From Mycolicibacterium sphagni (lineage in GTDB: Bacteria; Actinomycetota; Actinomycetes; Mycobacteriales; Mycobacteriaceae): a DNA stretch of 64,000 bases. The position numbers were made by a program, and so were the translations under genes. The notes beneath the pieces are model-generated. The model had not been told where the DNA came from. It made no database searches and saw only the letters and a list, made by a program, of their open reading frames with translations. Within the stretch, counting starts at the first letter, position 1. Every line of letters starts with the position of its first letter. The DNA lies in assembly GCF_002250655.1 (NCBI RefSeq), contig NZ_NOZR01000003.1, forward strand, positions 1-64,000, in the 5' to 3' direction. Positions 27,322-36,931 of the stretch are shown piece after piece.

Positions 27322-27963
27322 CTATGCGGGCAGGTTGTTTTTGATCTGGGTGTCCTGCATCTTGGCGATCGTCAGTGCGGTCTCCGGCTGCACCGGGTCG
27401 TTCGGCGCGCTCTCGAACTCGATGTTGACCATCGCCTTACCTGTTGTGAAGTACACCTCCGTCACACCCTTCGAACCGTCGGGGGATTTCCCGGTGGCGA
27501 TGAACCCGCCGTCACCGACATCGGCAGGCTGCGGTGCTCCGTCGACCTCCTTGGCGAGCGTGTCCTTGAAACCCTGCAACGACTGGACCGCAGCGGCTGG
27601 GTTCTCGTCGACGAAGATGACGAACAGGATGTTCTCATTCTTGCCAGGGTTGGTCATCGTCTGACCAATCCCCGGCACACCGTTAGGGTTTTCGGTCGGC
27701 GCGCTGGCGGTGAAGCTCGGGTCGATGTCAGACGCCTTCAGCAGCAACTTGCTGTAGTCGCCTGCCTGCGCCGACGGGCTTGCCGCAGCGCTAGAAGTCG
27801 CCGACGCGGCTTCCGAGGTGGTTGCTGCGGCGGAGCTCGAAGAGGACGACGACGATGATGACGATGAGGATCCCTTGTCGTCGCTCCCGCAGCCGACGGC
27901 TGCCGTGCCCACCAGTAATGCCACACCGATCAGGCCGACAGATGAGGCCTGCGTAATCTTCAT
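27322..27963 (-). CDS. Secreted lipoprotein with poly-serine linker
   Basis: 213 residues. A lipoprotein signal peptide ends in TAAVGC with Cys25 as the lipid anchor. It is followed by a run of 13 serines and an Ala/Ser/Thr-rich linker to about residue 66, then a compact globular domain ending in DTQIKNNLPA. The design is that of mycobacterial cell-envelope lipoproteins that project a domain through the wall. I do not recognise the domain. It is separated from the divergent aldo/keto reductase gene by 130 bases with no KstR site. Confidence 0.8.
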   Translation of the reverse strand: MKITQASSVGLIGVALLVGTAAVGCGSDDKGSSSSSSSSSSSSSAAATTSEAASATSSAAASPSAQAGDYSKLLLKASDIDPSFTASAPTENPNGVPGIGQTMTNPGKNENILFVIFVDENPAAAVQSLQGFKDTLAKEVDGAPQPADVGDGGFIATGKSPDGSKGVTEVYFTTGKAMVNIEFESAPNDPVQPETALTIAKMQDTQIKNNLPA

Positions 27964-28093
27964 GGGGTTCCTTTCAAAGCAGCGCCGATGTTTGCCCTGG
28001 ATAATTTAGTACAGTGCTGCCGAACCTGGGAGAAACCCGTCAAAATGCTAGGTATTGTTTGCTGTACCCAGGGGTGGGTACGGTGGATCCGTG

Positions 28094-29146
28094 ATGGAGC
28101 ACTTCACCTTCGGTCGGCGCAACGGCCTTCGCGTCTCGGAGCTCAGCCTCGGTACCGGCAACTTCGGTACCGGATGGGGTTACGGCGCCGACTTGCACAC
28201 CGCTACAGCTATTTTCAATCGATTCGCCGAAGCGGGTGGAACATTTATCGACACCGCGGCCAGCTACCAGCGCGGTGAATCGGAGCAGATGCTGGGCACC
28301 CTGCTCGCCGGCAGGCGCGACGAATTCACCCTGGCGACCAAGTTCGGCATCGGCAGTCCCGACGGTTCCGGTGTCCTACAGACGGGCGCTGGCAGGCGCG
28401 CGGTGTTCCGAGCCGTCGACGGCAGCCTGCGGCGCTTGGGCACCGATTACATCGACCTGTTCTGGGTGCACTTCCCGGACGCGATCACCCCGGTGGAGGA
28501 AACCATCGGCGCGCTGGCCGACCTGGCTCGCGCGGGCAAGATTCTCTACGCCGGGTTCTCGAACTTCCCGGCCTGGCTGACCAGCCGCGCAGTGACCATC
28601 GCGGAGCTGCGCGGGCTCACGCCACTGGCCGCAGTGCAGTTCGAGTACAGCCTCGTCGAGCGCACCGGCGACCGCGAGGTCCTCCCGATGGCCGAAGCGC
28701 TCGGTCTCGGGGCGGCCCTATGGTCGCCGCTGGGCGGTGGCCTGCTCACCGGGAAGTACCGTCGCGGCGAGGAAGGTCGGATGACGGCGTGGAATCGATT
28801 GGTGCACAAGGAAGATGGCGGCCGTAAGTCGGCGACCGTCGACGCTGTGCTGGCGGTGGCCAATGACCTCGGCGTGCAGCCGGCGCAGGTTGCGGTGGCC
28901 TGGCTGGTGGAGCGCGCGCGACGTTCGCCAACCGGCGTGGTCCCGGTGATCGGTCCACGGTCGGTGGAGCAGCTGGACGACTATCTGGCCGCGCTGACCC
29001 TTGAAATCGACACTCAGACCTACGACCGGCTGGACCAAGTCAGCCACATCGATCTAGGCGAGCCCTACAACAAGTTGGCCGAAAACGATGCCCCCCGAGG
29101 AGGTGACGACGCGGCGATCCGGTTCCATCCGGTACCGCAGAGCTGA
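28094..29146 (+). CDS. Aldo/keto reductase
   Basis: 350 residues from ATG 28094 (GTG 28091 and an upstream ATG at 28055 are possible but less likely). The AKR tetrad is visible: Asp and Tyr in TFIDTAASYQRGESE, Lys in LATKFG and His in DLFWVHFPD. SPLGGGLLTGKYRRGE and VIGPRSVEQLDD, the NADPH-binding region, are typical of the yeast-like AKR branch. Carbonyl substrate unknown. It converges with the hydratase gene 5 bases away and lacks a KstR operator, so a link to steroid use is not shown. Confidence 0.85.
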   Translation: MEHFTFGRRNGLRVSELSLGTGNFGTGWGYGADLHTATAIFNRFAEAGGTFIDTAASYQRGESEQMLGTLLAGRRDEFTLATKFGIGSPDGSGVLQTGAGRRAVFRAVDGSLRRLGTDYIDLFWVHFPDAITPVEETIGALADLARAGKILYAGFSNFPAWLTSRAVTIAELRGLTPLAAVQFEYSLVERTGDREVLPMAEALGLGAALWSPLGGGLLTGKYRRGEEGRMTAWNRLVHKEDGGRKSATVDAVLAVANDLGVQPAQVAVAWLVERARRSPTGVVPVIGPRSVEQLDDYLAALTLEIDTQTYDRLDQVSHIDLGEPYNKLAENDAPRGGDDAAIRFHPVPQS

Positions 29147-29150
29147 GCGA

Positions 29151-30011
29151 TCAGACGGGGATGAACTCCACGTCGGACAGCACGACGGCATCGTCACGGC
29201 CCGGCGCGGTGACCACGCCGACGTAGCGACCGTCGTCTTTCCACACGTTCACCTTGATGGTCTCGCCCGGGTACACCACCCCGGCGAAGCGCGCACCGTA
29301 GGTCTTCACCTGCGACACGTCAGCGTCCAGCAGCGTGTCCACCAGCGCCTTGCACGTCATCCCGTAGGTGCACAGGCCGTGCAGGATCGGCTTGGGAAAG
29401 CCTGCCGCAGCGGCGAATTCGGGATCGGAGTGCAGCGGGTTGCGGTCGCCGCACAGTCGGTACAACAGCGCCTGCTGGGGCAGTACCGGTACCGAGATCT
29501 CGTAGTCCGGCGCGCGATCCGGGGCGGCCACCGACGTCGACGGGCCGCGCTCGCCACCGAAACCGCCCTCACCGCGGGCGAAGATCGACCGTTTGGTGGT
29601 CCACAACAGCGTGCCGTCGGGGTCGGTCACCGTCGTCTCGCTGACGATGACAGCCGCCTTGCCCTTGTCCCAGATTTCGGTGAACCGCTGCACTGAGCGC
29701 GCGGTACCGCTGGGCGGCAGTGGGGCCGGCACCGTGACCGCCTCGCTGGCGTGCAGCACCTTGCTCAGCTCGATGTCGATGCCGGGGAACTTCACCTCGG
29801 GCGGCTCGGTCATGTGGAAGCTGGCCGCCACGTTGCCGAAGCTGGGCAGCACCTGCGGGGTACGGTCGGCGAGGTAGCGCAATTCCTTGGGGTCCATGGG
29901 ATCTGCGCCGGCTCCGAGGCCGAGTTGATAAAGCTGCACATCGCTACTCGTCCAGGCGAACTCGACAGGTTCCAGTTCGGCCGCGAGTGCGACGGAGACA
30001 TCGATCGGCAT
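29151..30011 (-). CDS. hsd4B: MaoC-type enoyl-CoA hydratase (Rv3538 type)
   Basis: 286 residues from ATG 30011, one base after the kstD stop. It is a double-hotdog hydratase 2. The N-terminal domain (from PIDVSVAL to about 150) is followed by a C-terminal MaoC domain with the catalytic motif YRLCGDRNPLHSDPEFA and GFPKPILHGLCTYG. Such enzymes add water to 2-enoyl-CoA, and this one probably serves an early side-chain beta-oxidation cycle. Length equals that of Rv3538. It shares the KstR-controlled kstD promoter. The symbol is used loosely in the literature. Confidence 0.85.
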   Translation of the reverse strand: MPIDVSVALAAELEPVEFAWTSSDVQLYQLGLGAGADPMDPKELRYLADRTPQVLPSFGNVAASFHMTEPPEVKFPGIDIELSKVLHASEAVTVPAPLPPSGTARSVQRFTEIWDKGKAAVIVSETTVTDPDGTLLWTTKRSIFARGEGGFGGERGPSTSVAAPDRAPDYEISVPVLPQQALLYRLCGDRNPLHSDPEFAAAAGFPKPILHGLCTYGMTCKALVDTLLDADVSQVKTYGARFAGVVYPGETIKVNVWKDDGRYVGVVTAPGRDDAVVLSDVEFIPV

Positions 30012-30012
30012 G

Positions 30013-31725
30013 TCAGCCCTTCCCTGTGCTGGATGTCGCCGGCCCAGCGGCTCCGGCGATATGCAACGCAGCGAGGTACCCGAACGCCATCGCGGGGCCG
30101 ATGGTGCCACCGGGTCCGGGATAGGTGTGGCCCATCACCGGCGAGCTGACATTACCGGCCGCATACAGGCCGTCGATCACCGAACCGTCGTCGCGCAGGG
30201 CCCGTCCGTGCACGTCGGTGCGGATGCCACCCTTGGTGCCCAGGTCGCCCGGCACCATCTTGGCGGCGTAGAACGGCCCGTTCTTGATTTCGCCGAGGTT
30301 GGGGTTGGGCTTGTTGGTCGGATCGCCGTAATACCGGTCGTAGGCGCTTTCGCCGCGGTGGAAGTCCTCGTCCTTGCCCGAACGGGCGAACCCGTTGAAC
30401 CGCTCGACCGTGGACAGGAAGGTGTCGGCCGGAAGGCCGGTCAGCTTGGCCAACTCCTCGAGAGTGTCTGCCTTCACGATGACGCCGGATTCCATCCACT
30501 TCTTCGGAATCCGTTGCCCCGGTTGCAAGCCCGCGAAGATGTAGCGGTCACGGTACTGCTGGTCGAAGACCAGCCAGGCCGGCACATTCTCGCCGGGGCC
30601 GGGTCCCTGCCCGTACTCGCCGCCGTACATGTGGTGGCAGGCCTCGACGTAGGGCATCGACTCGTTCATGAAGCGCTTACCGGCAAGGTTGACGATGATC
30701 GAGCCGGGGGAGTTCCGCTCCGACAGTGCGAACCACGGCGCGCCGACCAGTGGAACCGTCGGGCCCCACCAGGCGTCCTCCATCAATTCCAGTGCAGCAC
30801 CGAGCTTCTCGGCCGCCACGATGCCATCGCCGGTGTTGGCCTCGGCCCCCACCGTCCAGTCCGCGGTGATCGGCGCTCGCTGGTACTTCACGCGCATCTG
30901 CTCGTTGCGCTCGAAGCCGCCGCTGCCCAGGATGACGCCGCGTCGCGCGCGGATCAGTTGCGGGTCAGCCGATTCGGAGTCCCCCGCCTCCTTGACATAG
31001 ATGCCGCGCACGACACCGTCCTCGACGTAAAGGTCGGTCAGCGCGGTGTTGAGCAGCACGGGAACTCCGGCCTGGCGCAGGCCGATTCGCAGCGGCGCGA
31101 TCAGTGCCCGGCCCATGCCCACCAGGTTCTTGCCCCGCGCTCCGGCCCACATCGTGCGCGCGCCGACCTTCAGGCTGCGCAGCACACCGCGGGGATGGCG
31201 CTTGAGCTGGTTGAGACGCACGTAGTCCTGCTGCATCACAACCACATTGAGGGGCACCTTGCCGTAAGGCGGCTCGAGGAATTTCTCGTCCGGGCCGAGC
31301 TTCTTGGCGTTGAACGGCTTGGGTTCGATCGACCGGCCCGCCGGACGCCCGCCGGGCGTCTCTGGGTAGTAGTCGGAGTAGCCCGGCACCCAGCACATCT
31401 TCAAGGGCGAGTGCTTGAGCACGAACGACAGCATCTCCGGGCCGCGCTCGAGATAGGTGTCGATGCGCTCCGGCTCCACCACGTCGCCGATGATCGTGTG
31501 CAGATAGGTGCGTGCGGCTTCCTTGGTGTCGGTAACGCCGTCCCGCTTGAGGATCTCGTTGTTAGGGATCCACACGCCACCACCGGATCGCGCGGTCGAG
31601 CCGCCGAAGTGCGCGGCCTTCTCCACGACGACTGCCGATAGTCCCTGGTGAGCGGCGGTGAGCGCGGCGACCATACCGGCGGCACCGCTTCCGACGACGA
31701 CGACGTCGAACTCCTGAGCTGTCAT
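30013..31725 (-). CDS. kstD: 3-ketosteroid Delta1-dehydrogenase KstD
   Basis: 570 residues, FAD-dependent. VVVVGSGAAGM at 8-18 is the dinucleotide-binding loop, SGGGVWIPNNEIL and DYYPETPGGRP are typical of the KstD/fumarate-reductase group, and GNVSSPVMGHTYPGPGGTIGPAM near the C-terminus closes the flavin site. It introduces the C1-C2 double bond in ring A of 3-ketosteroids. Together with KshA 9alpha-hydroxylation this opens ring B. The start lies 2 bases from the KstR operator, with TATAAC 10 bases upstream and no ribosome site. Confidence 0.95.
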   Translation of the reverse strand: MTAQEFDVVVVGSGAAGMVAALTAAHQGLSAVVVEKAAHFGGSTARSGGGVWIPNNEILKRDGVTDTKEAARTYLHTIIGDVVEPERIDTYLERGPEMLSFVLKHSPLKMCWVPGYSDYYPETPGGRPAGRSIEPKPFNAKKLGPDEKFLEPPYGKVPLNVVVMQQDYVRLNQLKRHPRGVLRSLKVGARTMWAGARGKNLVGMGRALIAPLRIGLRQAGVPVLLNTALTDLYVEDGVVRGIYVKEAGDSESADPQLIRARRGVILGSGGFERNEQMRVKYQRAPITADWTVGAEANTGDGIVAAEKLGAALELMEDAWWGPTVPLVGAPWFALSERNSPGSIIVNLAGKRFMNESMPYVEACHHMYGGEYGQGPGPGENVPAWLVFDQQYRDRYIFAGLQPGQRIPKKWMESGVIVKADTLEELAKLTGLPADTFLSTVERFNGFARSGKDEDFHRGESAYDRYYGDPTNKPNPNLGEIKNGPFYAAKMVPGDLGTKGGIRTDVHGRALRDDGSVIDGLYAAGNVSSPVMGHTYPGPGGTIGPAMAFGYLAALHIAGAAGPATSSTGKG

Positions 31726-31727
31726 AC

Positions 31728-31741
31728 TAGAACACGTTATA
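31728..31741. promoter_or_regulatory. KstR operator between kstD and hsaE
   Basis: TAGAACACGTTATA keeps the left half-site and most of the right. It lies immediately upstream of kstD and overlaps that gene's TATAAC -10 candidate (leftward). On the other strand it touches TAGAAT (31740-31745), a possible -10 for hsaEGF. KstR bound here could repress both directions. Confidence 0.83.
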
Positions 31742-31841
31742 GAATTGCCCCGTCCGGGCGCTACTGACCCCTCCTTTCCGATCAGCGGAACGCTTATCCC
31801 AACGGCTCTCGGACCGCACTAGAATTGCCCGCACCGGGCGC
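31740..31841 (+). repeat. 22-bp direct repeat 80 bp apart in the hsaE leader
   Basis: Units at 31740-31761 and 31820-31841 share TAGAATTGCCC, three variable bases, then CCGGGCGC (19 of 22 identical). Each starts with TAGAAT, a good -10 hexamer, and contains a short GCCC/GGGC stem. Only the first copy touches the KstR operator, so the pair may be a duplicated promoter for hsaEGF. Confidence 0.75.
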
Positions 31842-31879
31842 CGTTCGCCCCGGTCACACCGACGATGGGACTCCCGGGA

Positions 31880-32665
31880 ATGCTGAGCGTTTCGACGCGC
31901 GACGAGCTTGCCGCCGACCTTGCCGAGGCGGAGCGCACCCGCGTCCCGATGACTCCGTTGACGTCCAAGCACCCGGATATCGACGTGGTCGACGCCTACG
32001 AGATCCAGCTGATCAACATCCGGCAGCGGGTCGCCGAAGGCGCCCGGGTGGTCGGCCACAAGGTGGGCCTGTCGTCGGAGGCCATGCAGAAGATGATGGG
32101 CGTCGACGAGCCCGACTACGGCCACCTGCTGGCCGACATGGAGGTGTTCGAGGACCAGCCGGTGCCCGCCGGGCGCTTCCTGTTTCCGCGCGTCGAGGTC
32201 GAGGTCGGATTCATCCTCGCCGACGACCTGCCCGGCGCCGGGTGCACCGAGGACGACGTGCTGGCCGCCACGGCCGCCTTCGCGCCGGCGATCGAACTCA
32301 TCGACACCCGGATCACGGACTGGAAGATCGCGCTGTGCGACACGATCGCCGACAACGCGTCCTCGGCCGGCTACGTGCTCGGCAAGGAGCGCGTGTCACC
32401 GAAAGACGTTGACATCAGGGGCATTGACGCGGTGCTCACCCGCAACGGGGAAGTGGTGGCCGAGGGCCGCAGCGACGCCGTGCTGGGTAATCCGGTCACC
32501 GCGGTCGCGTGGCTGGCCCGCAAGGTCGAAAGCTTCGGGGTACGTCTGAAGGCGGGCGACATCGTGCTGCCGGGGTCGTGCACCAGGGCCATCGACTGCC
32601 GCCCTGGCGACCAGTTCGTCGCTGACTTCGCCGGGCTGGGTTCAGTCCGGCTGTCGTTCGAGTAA
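31880..32665 (+). CDS. hsaE: 2-hydroxypentadienoate-type hydratase HsaE
   Basis: 261 residues from ATG 31880; an in-frame ATG at 31865 lacks a ribosome site. GHKVGLSS near 59 and VEVEVGFILADDL near 107 are conserved metal/substrate stretches of the MhpD hydratase family. HsaE hydrates the 2-hydroxyhexadienoate released from ring A by HsaD. It is first in the hsaE-hsaG-hsaF operon; the HsaACDB enzymes that supply its substrate are not in this window. Confidence 0.93.
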   Translation: MLSVSTRDELAADLAEAERTRVPMTPLTSKHPDIDVVDAYEIQLINIRQRVAEGARVVGHKVGLSSEAMQKMMGVDEPDYGHLLADMEVFEDQPVPAGRFLFPRVEVEVGFILADDLPGAGCTEDDVLAATAAFAPAIELIDTRITDWKIALCDTIADNASSAGYVLGKERVSPKDVDIRGIDAVLTRNGEVVAEGRSDAVLGNPVTAVAWLARKVESFGVRLKAGDIVLPGSCTRAIDCRPGDQFVADFAGLGSVRLSFE

Positions 32666-32677
32666 GAGGAGTCCCAT

Positions 32678-33607
32678 ATGGGCCAGAAGAGCTCAGTTGC
32701 CATTGTCGGGTCGGGCAACATCAGCACCGACCTGCTGTACAAGCTCCTTCGTTCGGAGTGGCTCGAGCCGCGCTGGATGATCGGTATCGACCCCGAGAGC
32801 GAAGGGCTCGCCCGGGCTCGCAAGCTGGGGCTGGAGACCAGCCATGAGGGAGTCGACTGGCTGTTGGCGCAGCCGGAGAAGCCGGATCTGGTGTTCGAAG
32901 CCACCAGTGCCTACGTGCACAGGGCCGCCGCTCCGCGGTACGAGGAAGCCGGCATCCGCGCGATCGACCTGACCCCGGCTGCCGTCGGCCCGGGCGTGAT
33001 CCCGCCGGCCAACCTGCGCGCACACCTCGACGCCCCCAACGTCAACATGGTCACCTGCGGTGGCCAGGCCACCATCCCGATGGTGTACGCAGTGGCTCGC
33101 GCAGTCGCGGACCAGGGGGGCGTGCCTTATGCGGAGATCGTGGCGTCGGTGTCGTCGGCGTCGGCCGGCCCGGGCACCCGGGCCAACATCGACGAGTTCA
33201 CCAAGACGACCAGTGCGGGCGTCGAGGTCATCGGTGGCGCCAAGCGCGGCAAGGCGATCATCATCCTGAACCCTGCCGATCCGCCGATGATCATGCGCGA
33301 CACCATCTTCTGCGCAATCCCCGAGGACGCCGACCACGCCGCGATCACGCAGTCGATCAAGGACGTGGTAGCCGAGGTGCAGACCTACGTGCCCGGCTAC
33401 CGGCTCCTCAACGAGCCGCAGTTCGACGAGCCGACGGTCTACAACGGTGGCCACCACCTCGTCACCACGTTCGTGGAAGTGGAGGGTGCCGGTGACTACC
33501 TGCCGCCCTACGCTGGAAATCTGGACATCATGACTGCCGCGGCCACCAAGGTGGGCGAAGAAATCGCCAAGGAACGGGCCTCTGCGGGAACAGGAGCGCA
33601 AGCATGA
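32678..33607 (+). CDS. hsaG: Acylating aldehyde dehydrogenase HsaG
   Basis: 309 residues. IVGSGNIST at 9-17 is the NAD loop and Cys127 in [10 protein letters not shown] is the catalytic thiol. It converts the aldehyde from HsaF (propanal in cholesterol breakdown) to the CoA thioester inside a channelled HsaF-HsaG complex. Order hsaG before hsaF with a 4-base ATGA overlap supports stoichiometric synthesis. An AAGAGGAG ribosome site precedes ATG 32678. Confidence 0.94.
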   Translation: MGQKSSVAIVGSGNISTDLLYKLLRSEWLEPRWMIGIDPESEGLARARKLGLETSHEGVDWLLAQPEKPDLVFEATSAYVHRAAAPRYEEAGIRAIDLTPAAVGPGVIPPANLRAHLDAPNVNMVTCGGQATIPMVYAVARAVADQGGVPYAEIVASVSSASAGPGTRANIDEFTKTTSAGVEVIGGAKRGKAIIILNPADPPMIMRDTIFCAIPEDADHAAITQSIKDVVAEVQTYVPGYRLLNEPQFDEPTVYNGGHHLVTTFVEVEGAGDYLPPYAGNLDIMTAAATKVGEEIAKERASAGTGAQA

Positions 33608-34692
33608 GTGCAGAAGTGTGGTTCGACCCCAGCTGGGATGTCCGGATGACGGACACATCCCTGCGTGACGGCAGCCATCACAAACGCCACCAGTTCACCA
33701 AGGAAGAGGTCGGCGCCATCGTCGCGGCGCTCGACACGGCCGGCGTCCCGGTCATCGAGGTGACGCACGGCGACGGGCTGGGTGGCTCGAGCTTCAACTA
33801 CGGGTTCTCCAAAACTCCCGAGCAGGAGCTGATCAAGCTGGCCGCCGAGACGGCCAAGGAATCCAAGATCGCCTTCCTGATGCTGCCCGGCGTGGGCACC
33901 AAGGAAGACATCAAGGAGGCGCAGAACAACGGCGGCTCGATCTGCCGGATCGCCACCCACTGCACCGAGGCTGACGTCTCGATCCAGCACTTCGGCCTGG
34001 CCCGGGAACTGGGTCTGGAGACCGTCGGGTTCCTGATGATGAGCCACACCATCTCGCCGGAGAAGCTGGCCGCCCAGGCCCGGATCATGGCCGACGCCGG
34101 ATGCCAGTGCGTCTACGTCGTCGACTCGGCCGGCGCGCTGGTCCTCGAGGGCGTGGCCGACCGGGTAGCGGCGCTGGTCGCCGAATTGGGACAGGACGCT
34201 CAAGTCGGTTTTCATGGCCACGAGAACCTCGGCCTCGGCGTCGCCAACTCCATCGAGGCCGTCCGCGCGGGCGCCAAGCAGATCGACGGGTCGTGCCGCC
34301 GCTTCGGTGCCGGTGCGGGTAACGCGCCGGTAGAGGCCCTCATCGGGGTGTTCGACAAGATCGGCGTCAAGACCGGCATCGATTTCTTCGACATCGCCGA
34401 CGCCGCCGAAGAGGTCGTCGCACCGGCCATGCCGGCCGAGTGCCTGCTGGACCGCAACGCGCTGATCATGGGCTACTCCGGGGTGTACTCCAGCTTCCTC
34501 AAGCACGCGATCCGTCAGTCCGAGCGTTACGGCGTGCCGGCGCATCAGCTGCTGCACCGGGCGGGTCAGCGCAAGCTGATCGGCGGCCAGGAGGATCAGC
34601 TGATCGACATCGCGCTGGAGATCCAGCAGGAGCAAGCAGCGGCTTCCGGCGGGCAGGAGCGAAGCGACTCGGGGATTATCACCGCCAAGTAG
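33604..34692 (+). CDS. hsaF: 4-hydroxy-2-oxohexanoate aldolase HsaF
   Basis: 362 residues, DRE-TIM metal-dependent aldolase. [15 protein letters not shown] near 17-31 and [10 protein letters not shown] near 204-213 hold the catalytic arginine, histidine and metal ligands. It splits 4-hydroxy-2-oxohexanoate to pyruvate and propanal. The last 15 or so residues ([15 protein letters not shown]) are not part of the fold; they are encoded by a GAGCGAAGCGACTCGGGGA stretch seen as an interspersed element in mycobacteria, making the protein slightly long. Confidence 0.94.
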   Translation: MSAEVWFDPSWDVRMTDTSLRDGSHHKRHQFTKEEVGAIVAALDTAGVPVIEVTHGDGLGGSSFNYGFSKTPEQELIKLAAETAKESKIAFLMLPGVGTKEDIKEAQNNGGSICRIATHCTEADVSIQHFGLARELGLETVGFLMMSHTISPEKLAAQARIMADAGCQCVYVVDSAGALVLEGVADRVAALVAELGQDAQVGFHGHENLGLGVANSIEAVRAGAKQIDGSCRRFGAGAGNAPVEALIGVFDKIGVKTGIDFFDIADAAEEVVAPAMPAECLLDRNALIMGYSGVYSSFLKHAIRQSERYGVPAHQLLHRAGQRKLIGGQEDQLIDIALEIQQEQAAASGGQERSDSGIITAK

Positions 34693-34730
34693 TTCGCGGC
34701 CTCGTCGGACCGAACGGGCACCATGGTGCC

Positions 34731-36842
34731 ATGGTGACCCGCGACGACGCTCAGGCGATTCTCGAGCAGCTGGCCGGTCCGACCGCCCTGCTGCGCGACG
34801 ACCAATGGACCGCTATCGAAGCGCTGGTGGTGCAGCGCCGCCAGGCACTGGTCGTCCAACGCACAGGGTGGGGCAAGTCGGCGGTGTACTTCATCGCGGC
34901 CAAGCTGCTGCGCCAGCGGGGCCACGGTGCGACGGTCATCGTCTCGCCCTTGCTCGCCCTGATGCGCAACCAGGTCGCCGCCGCGCAACGCGCGGGTGTT
35001 CGGGCGGCCACCATCAACTCCGGCAATGTCACCGAGTGGGACGAGATTCACCAGCGGGTCAACAGCGGTGACCTCGATGTCCTGCTGGTCAGCCCGGAAC
35101 GGCTGAACAATCCGGAGTTTCGCGACACCGTATTACCGGCGCTGGCCGCCGACGCCGGTCTGGTGGTGGTCGACGAGGCACACTGTGTCTCGGACTGGGG
35201 CCACGACTTCCGGCCCGATTACCGGCGGATCCGCACGTTGATCGCCGAACTGGGTTCGGACGTACCGGTTTTGGCGACCACCGCCACCGCCAACGATCGT
35301 GTCGTCAACGATGTCGCAGCGCAGCTGGGCGTCGGCCGTGCCGACAATGTGCCGGGTGGCGGCCGGGACACGTTGGTGCTGCGCGGTGGGCTCGATCGCG
35401 AGTCGTTGCGACTGTCGGTGGTCCAGGCCGGCGGCGGTGCACAGCGCATGGCCTGGCTGGCAGAGCACCTGGATTCGCTGCCGGGGTCCGGAATCGTCTA
35501 CACGCTGACCGTAGCCCAGGCGCACGATGTGGCAGCGCTGCTTCGCGAGCGCGGATTCGAGGTGGCCGCGTACACCGGCTCGACGGAAACCGCCGAGCGA
35601 GAACAACTCGAGGCGGATTTGCTGGGCAATCGGGTGAAGGCACTGATCGCCACCTCGGCTCTGGGCATGGGATTCGACAAACCGGATCTTGGCTTCGTCG
35701 TGCATCTCGGCGCGCCTTCCTCGCCGATCGCGTACTACCAGCAGGTCGGTCGTGCCGGCCGCTCGACGGACAGCGCCGAGGTGGTTCTGTTGCCCGGTCG
35801 TGAAGACCAGGACGTCTGGCGGTATTTCGCTTCGGTGGCGTTCCCTTCGGAAGCCATGGTGCGCAACATCATTCGTCAACTGGAGCCCGACCGTCCGCTG
35901 TCCACTCCCGCCCTGGAGCCGCTGGTGGATCTGGGCCGCACCCGGCTGGAGATGGTGCTGAAGGTGCTCGACGTCGACGGTGCGGTGCGACGGGTCAAAG
36001 GCGGTTGGCTCGCCACTGGCCAACCATGGGACTACGACGAGGCGCGCTACCGTCAACTCGACGAGGGCCGCCGCCGTGAACAGCAGGCAATGCTGGACTA
36101 CCAGAGCACCGACGAGTGCCGAATGACGTTTCTGCGCAGGCAACTCGACGATCCCGGTCTCACCCACGGCGAACGGTGCGGCCGGTGCGACAACTGCGCC
36201 GGAGCACGCTTCGGTGCGGCGGTGGACGACGGTGCGGCGGCACTCGTCCAGGAGCGACTGATGCGACCCGGTGTCGAGATCACTCCGCGTAAGCAGTGGC
36301 CGTCGGGACTCGGGAAGTTGGGCGTCAGCCTCAGCGGACGCATCGGGGACGGTCCCGCGCCGGGCCGGGCGATCGGGCGACTGACCGACCTGGGCTGGGG
36401 TCCGCGCCTACGACGCGTGATCGACGAACCTGACGGCGACGTGCCGTCGGATGTGGTGCAGGCGGCGGTCAAGGTGCTGGCCGCCTGGGACTGGGCGGAC
36501 CGTCCGACGGCGGTGCTGGCTCTGGATTCGGATACGCATCCCGTCCTGATCGGGTCCCTGGCCCGTGAATTGGCACGTGTCGGCAGACTGACCGACCTGG
36601 GTGTGTTGCGGTACGCCGCGGGGCGCCGGCCGGTCAGCGCCGCCAACTCCGCCTACCGCGTCGCCGCCCTCGATGGAGCGTGGTCGGCGCCGGATCCGGC
36701 GGCCATTGCGGCAGCGGGTGGCCCGGTGCTGCTCATCGACGATGTGACCGATACCGGATGGACGTTGACGATGGCCGCGCGCCTGGTGAAGGAGGCCGGC
36801 GCGCCTGCCGTGCTGCCGCTGGTGCTCGCGGCGACCAGCTGA
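34731..36842 (+). CDS. recQ: RecQ-like DNA helicase fused to a phosphoribosyltransferase domain
   Basis: 703 residues from ATG 34731. The upstream frame reads into hsaF and is rejected. RTGWGKS at 44-50 is Walker [14 protein letters not shown] at 148-160 motif II, then ATTATAN and the helicase C-domain with [17 protein letters not shown] at 481-489 is the RecQ zinc cluster. After it comes a linker and, at 666-678, [13 protein letters not shown], a PRPP-binding loop of a type I phosphoribosyltransferase. It acts in DNA unwinding; the function of the PRTase part is unknown. Not steroid-related and absent from the M. tuberculosis order here. Confidence 0.9.
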   Translation: MVTRDDAQAILEQLAGPTALLRDDQWTAIEALVVQRRQALVVQRTGWGKSAVYFIAAKLLRQRGHGATVIVSPLLALMRNQVAAAQRAGVRAATINSGNVTEWDEIHQRVNSGDLDVLLVSPERLNNPEFRDTVLPALAADAGLVVVDEAHCVSDWGHDFRPDYRRIRTLIAELGSDVPVLATTATANDRVVNDVAAQLGVGRADNVPGGGRDTLVLRGGLDRESLRLSVVQAGGGAQRMAWLAEHLDSLPGSGIVYTLTVAQAHDVAALLRERGFEVAAYTGSTETAEREQLEADLLGNRVKALIATSALGMGFDKPDLGFVVHLGAPSSPIAYYQQVGRAGRSTDSAEVVLLPGREDQDVWRYFASVAFPSEAMVRNIIRQLEPDRPLSTPALEPLVDLGRTRLEMVLKVLDVDGAVRRVKGGWLATGQPWDYDEARYRQLDEGRRREQQAMLDYQSTDECRMTFLRRQLDDPGLTHGERCGRCDNCAGARFGAAVDDGAAALVQERLMRPGVEITPRKQWPSGLGKLGVSLSGRIGDGPAPGRAIGRLTDLGWGPRLRRVIDEPDGDVPSDVVQAAVKVLAAWDWADRPTAVLALDSDTHPVLIGSLARELARVGRLTDLGVLRYAAGRRPVSAANSAYRVAALDGAWSAPDPAAIAAAGGPVLLIDDVTDTGWTLTMAARLVKEAGAPAVLPLVLAATS

Positions 36843-36931
36843 CGCGGGGGTAACACCGGCTCGGTACCGCACGAAGTTCCCTTCAGTGGCCGTGCAGCGA
36901 GTGTGCTGTGCGCCTCGAAGGGAGAATCGCA

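Noticed and set aside
31820..31833. TAGAATTGCCCGCA as a second KstR site before hsaE
   Set aside because: Only the TAGAA half agrees; there is no GTTCTA arm. Treated as a -10-like repeat instead.
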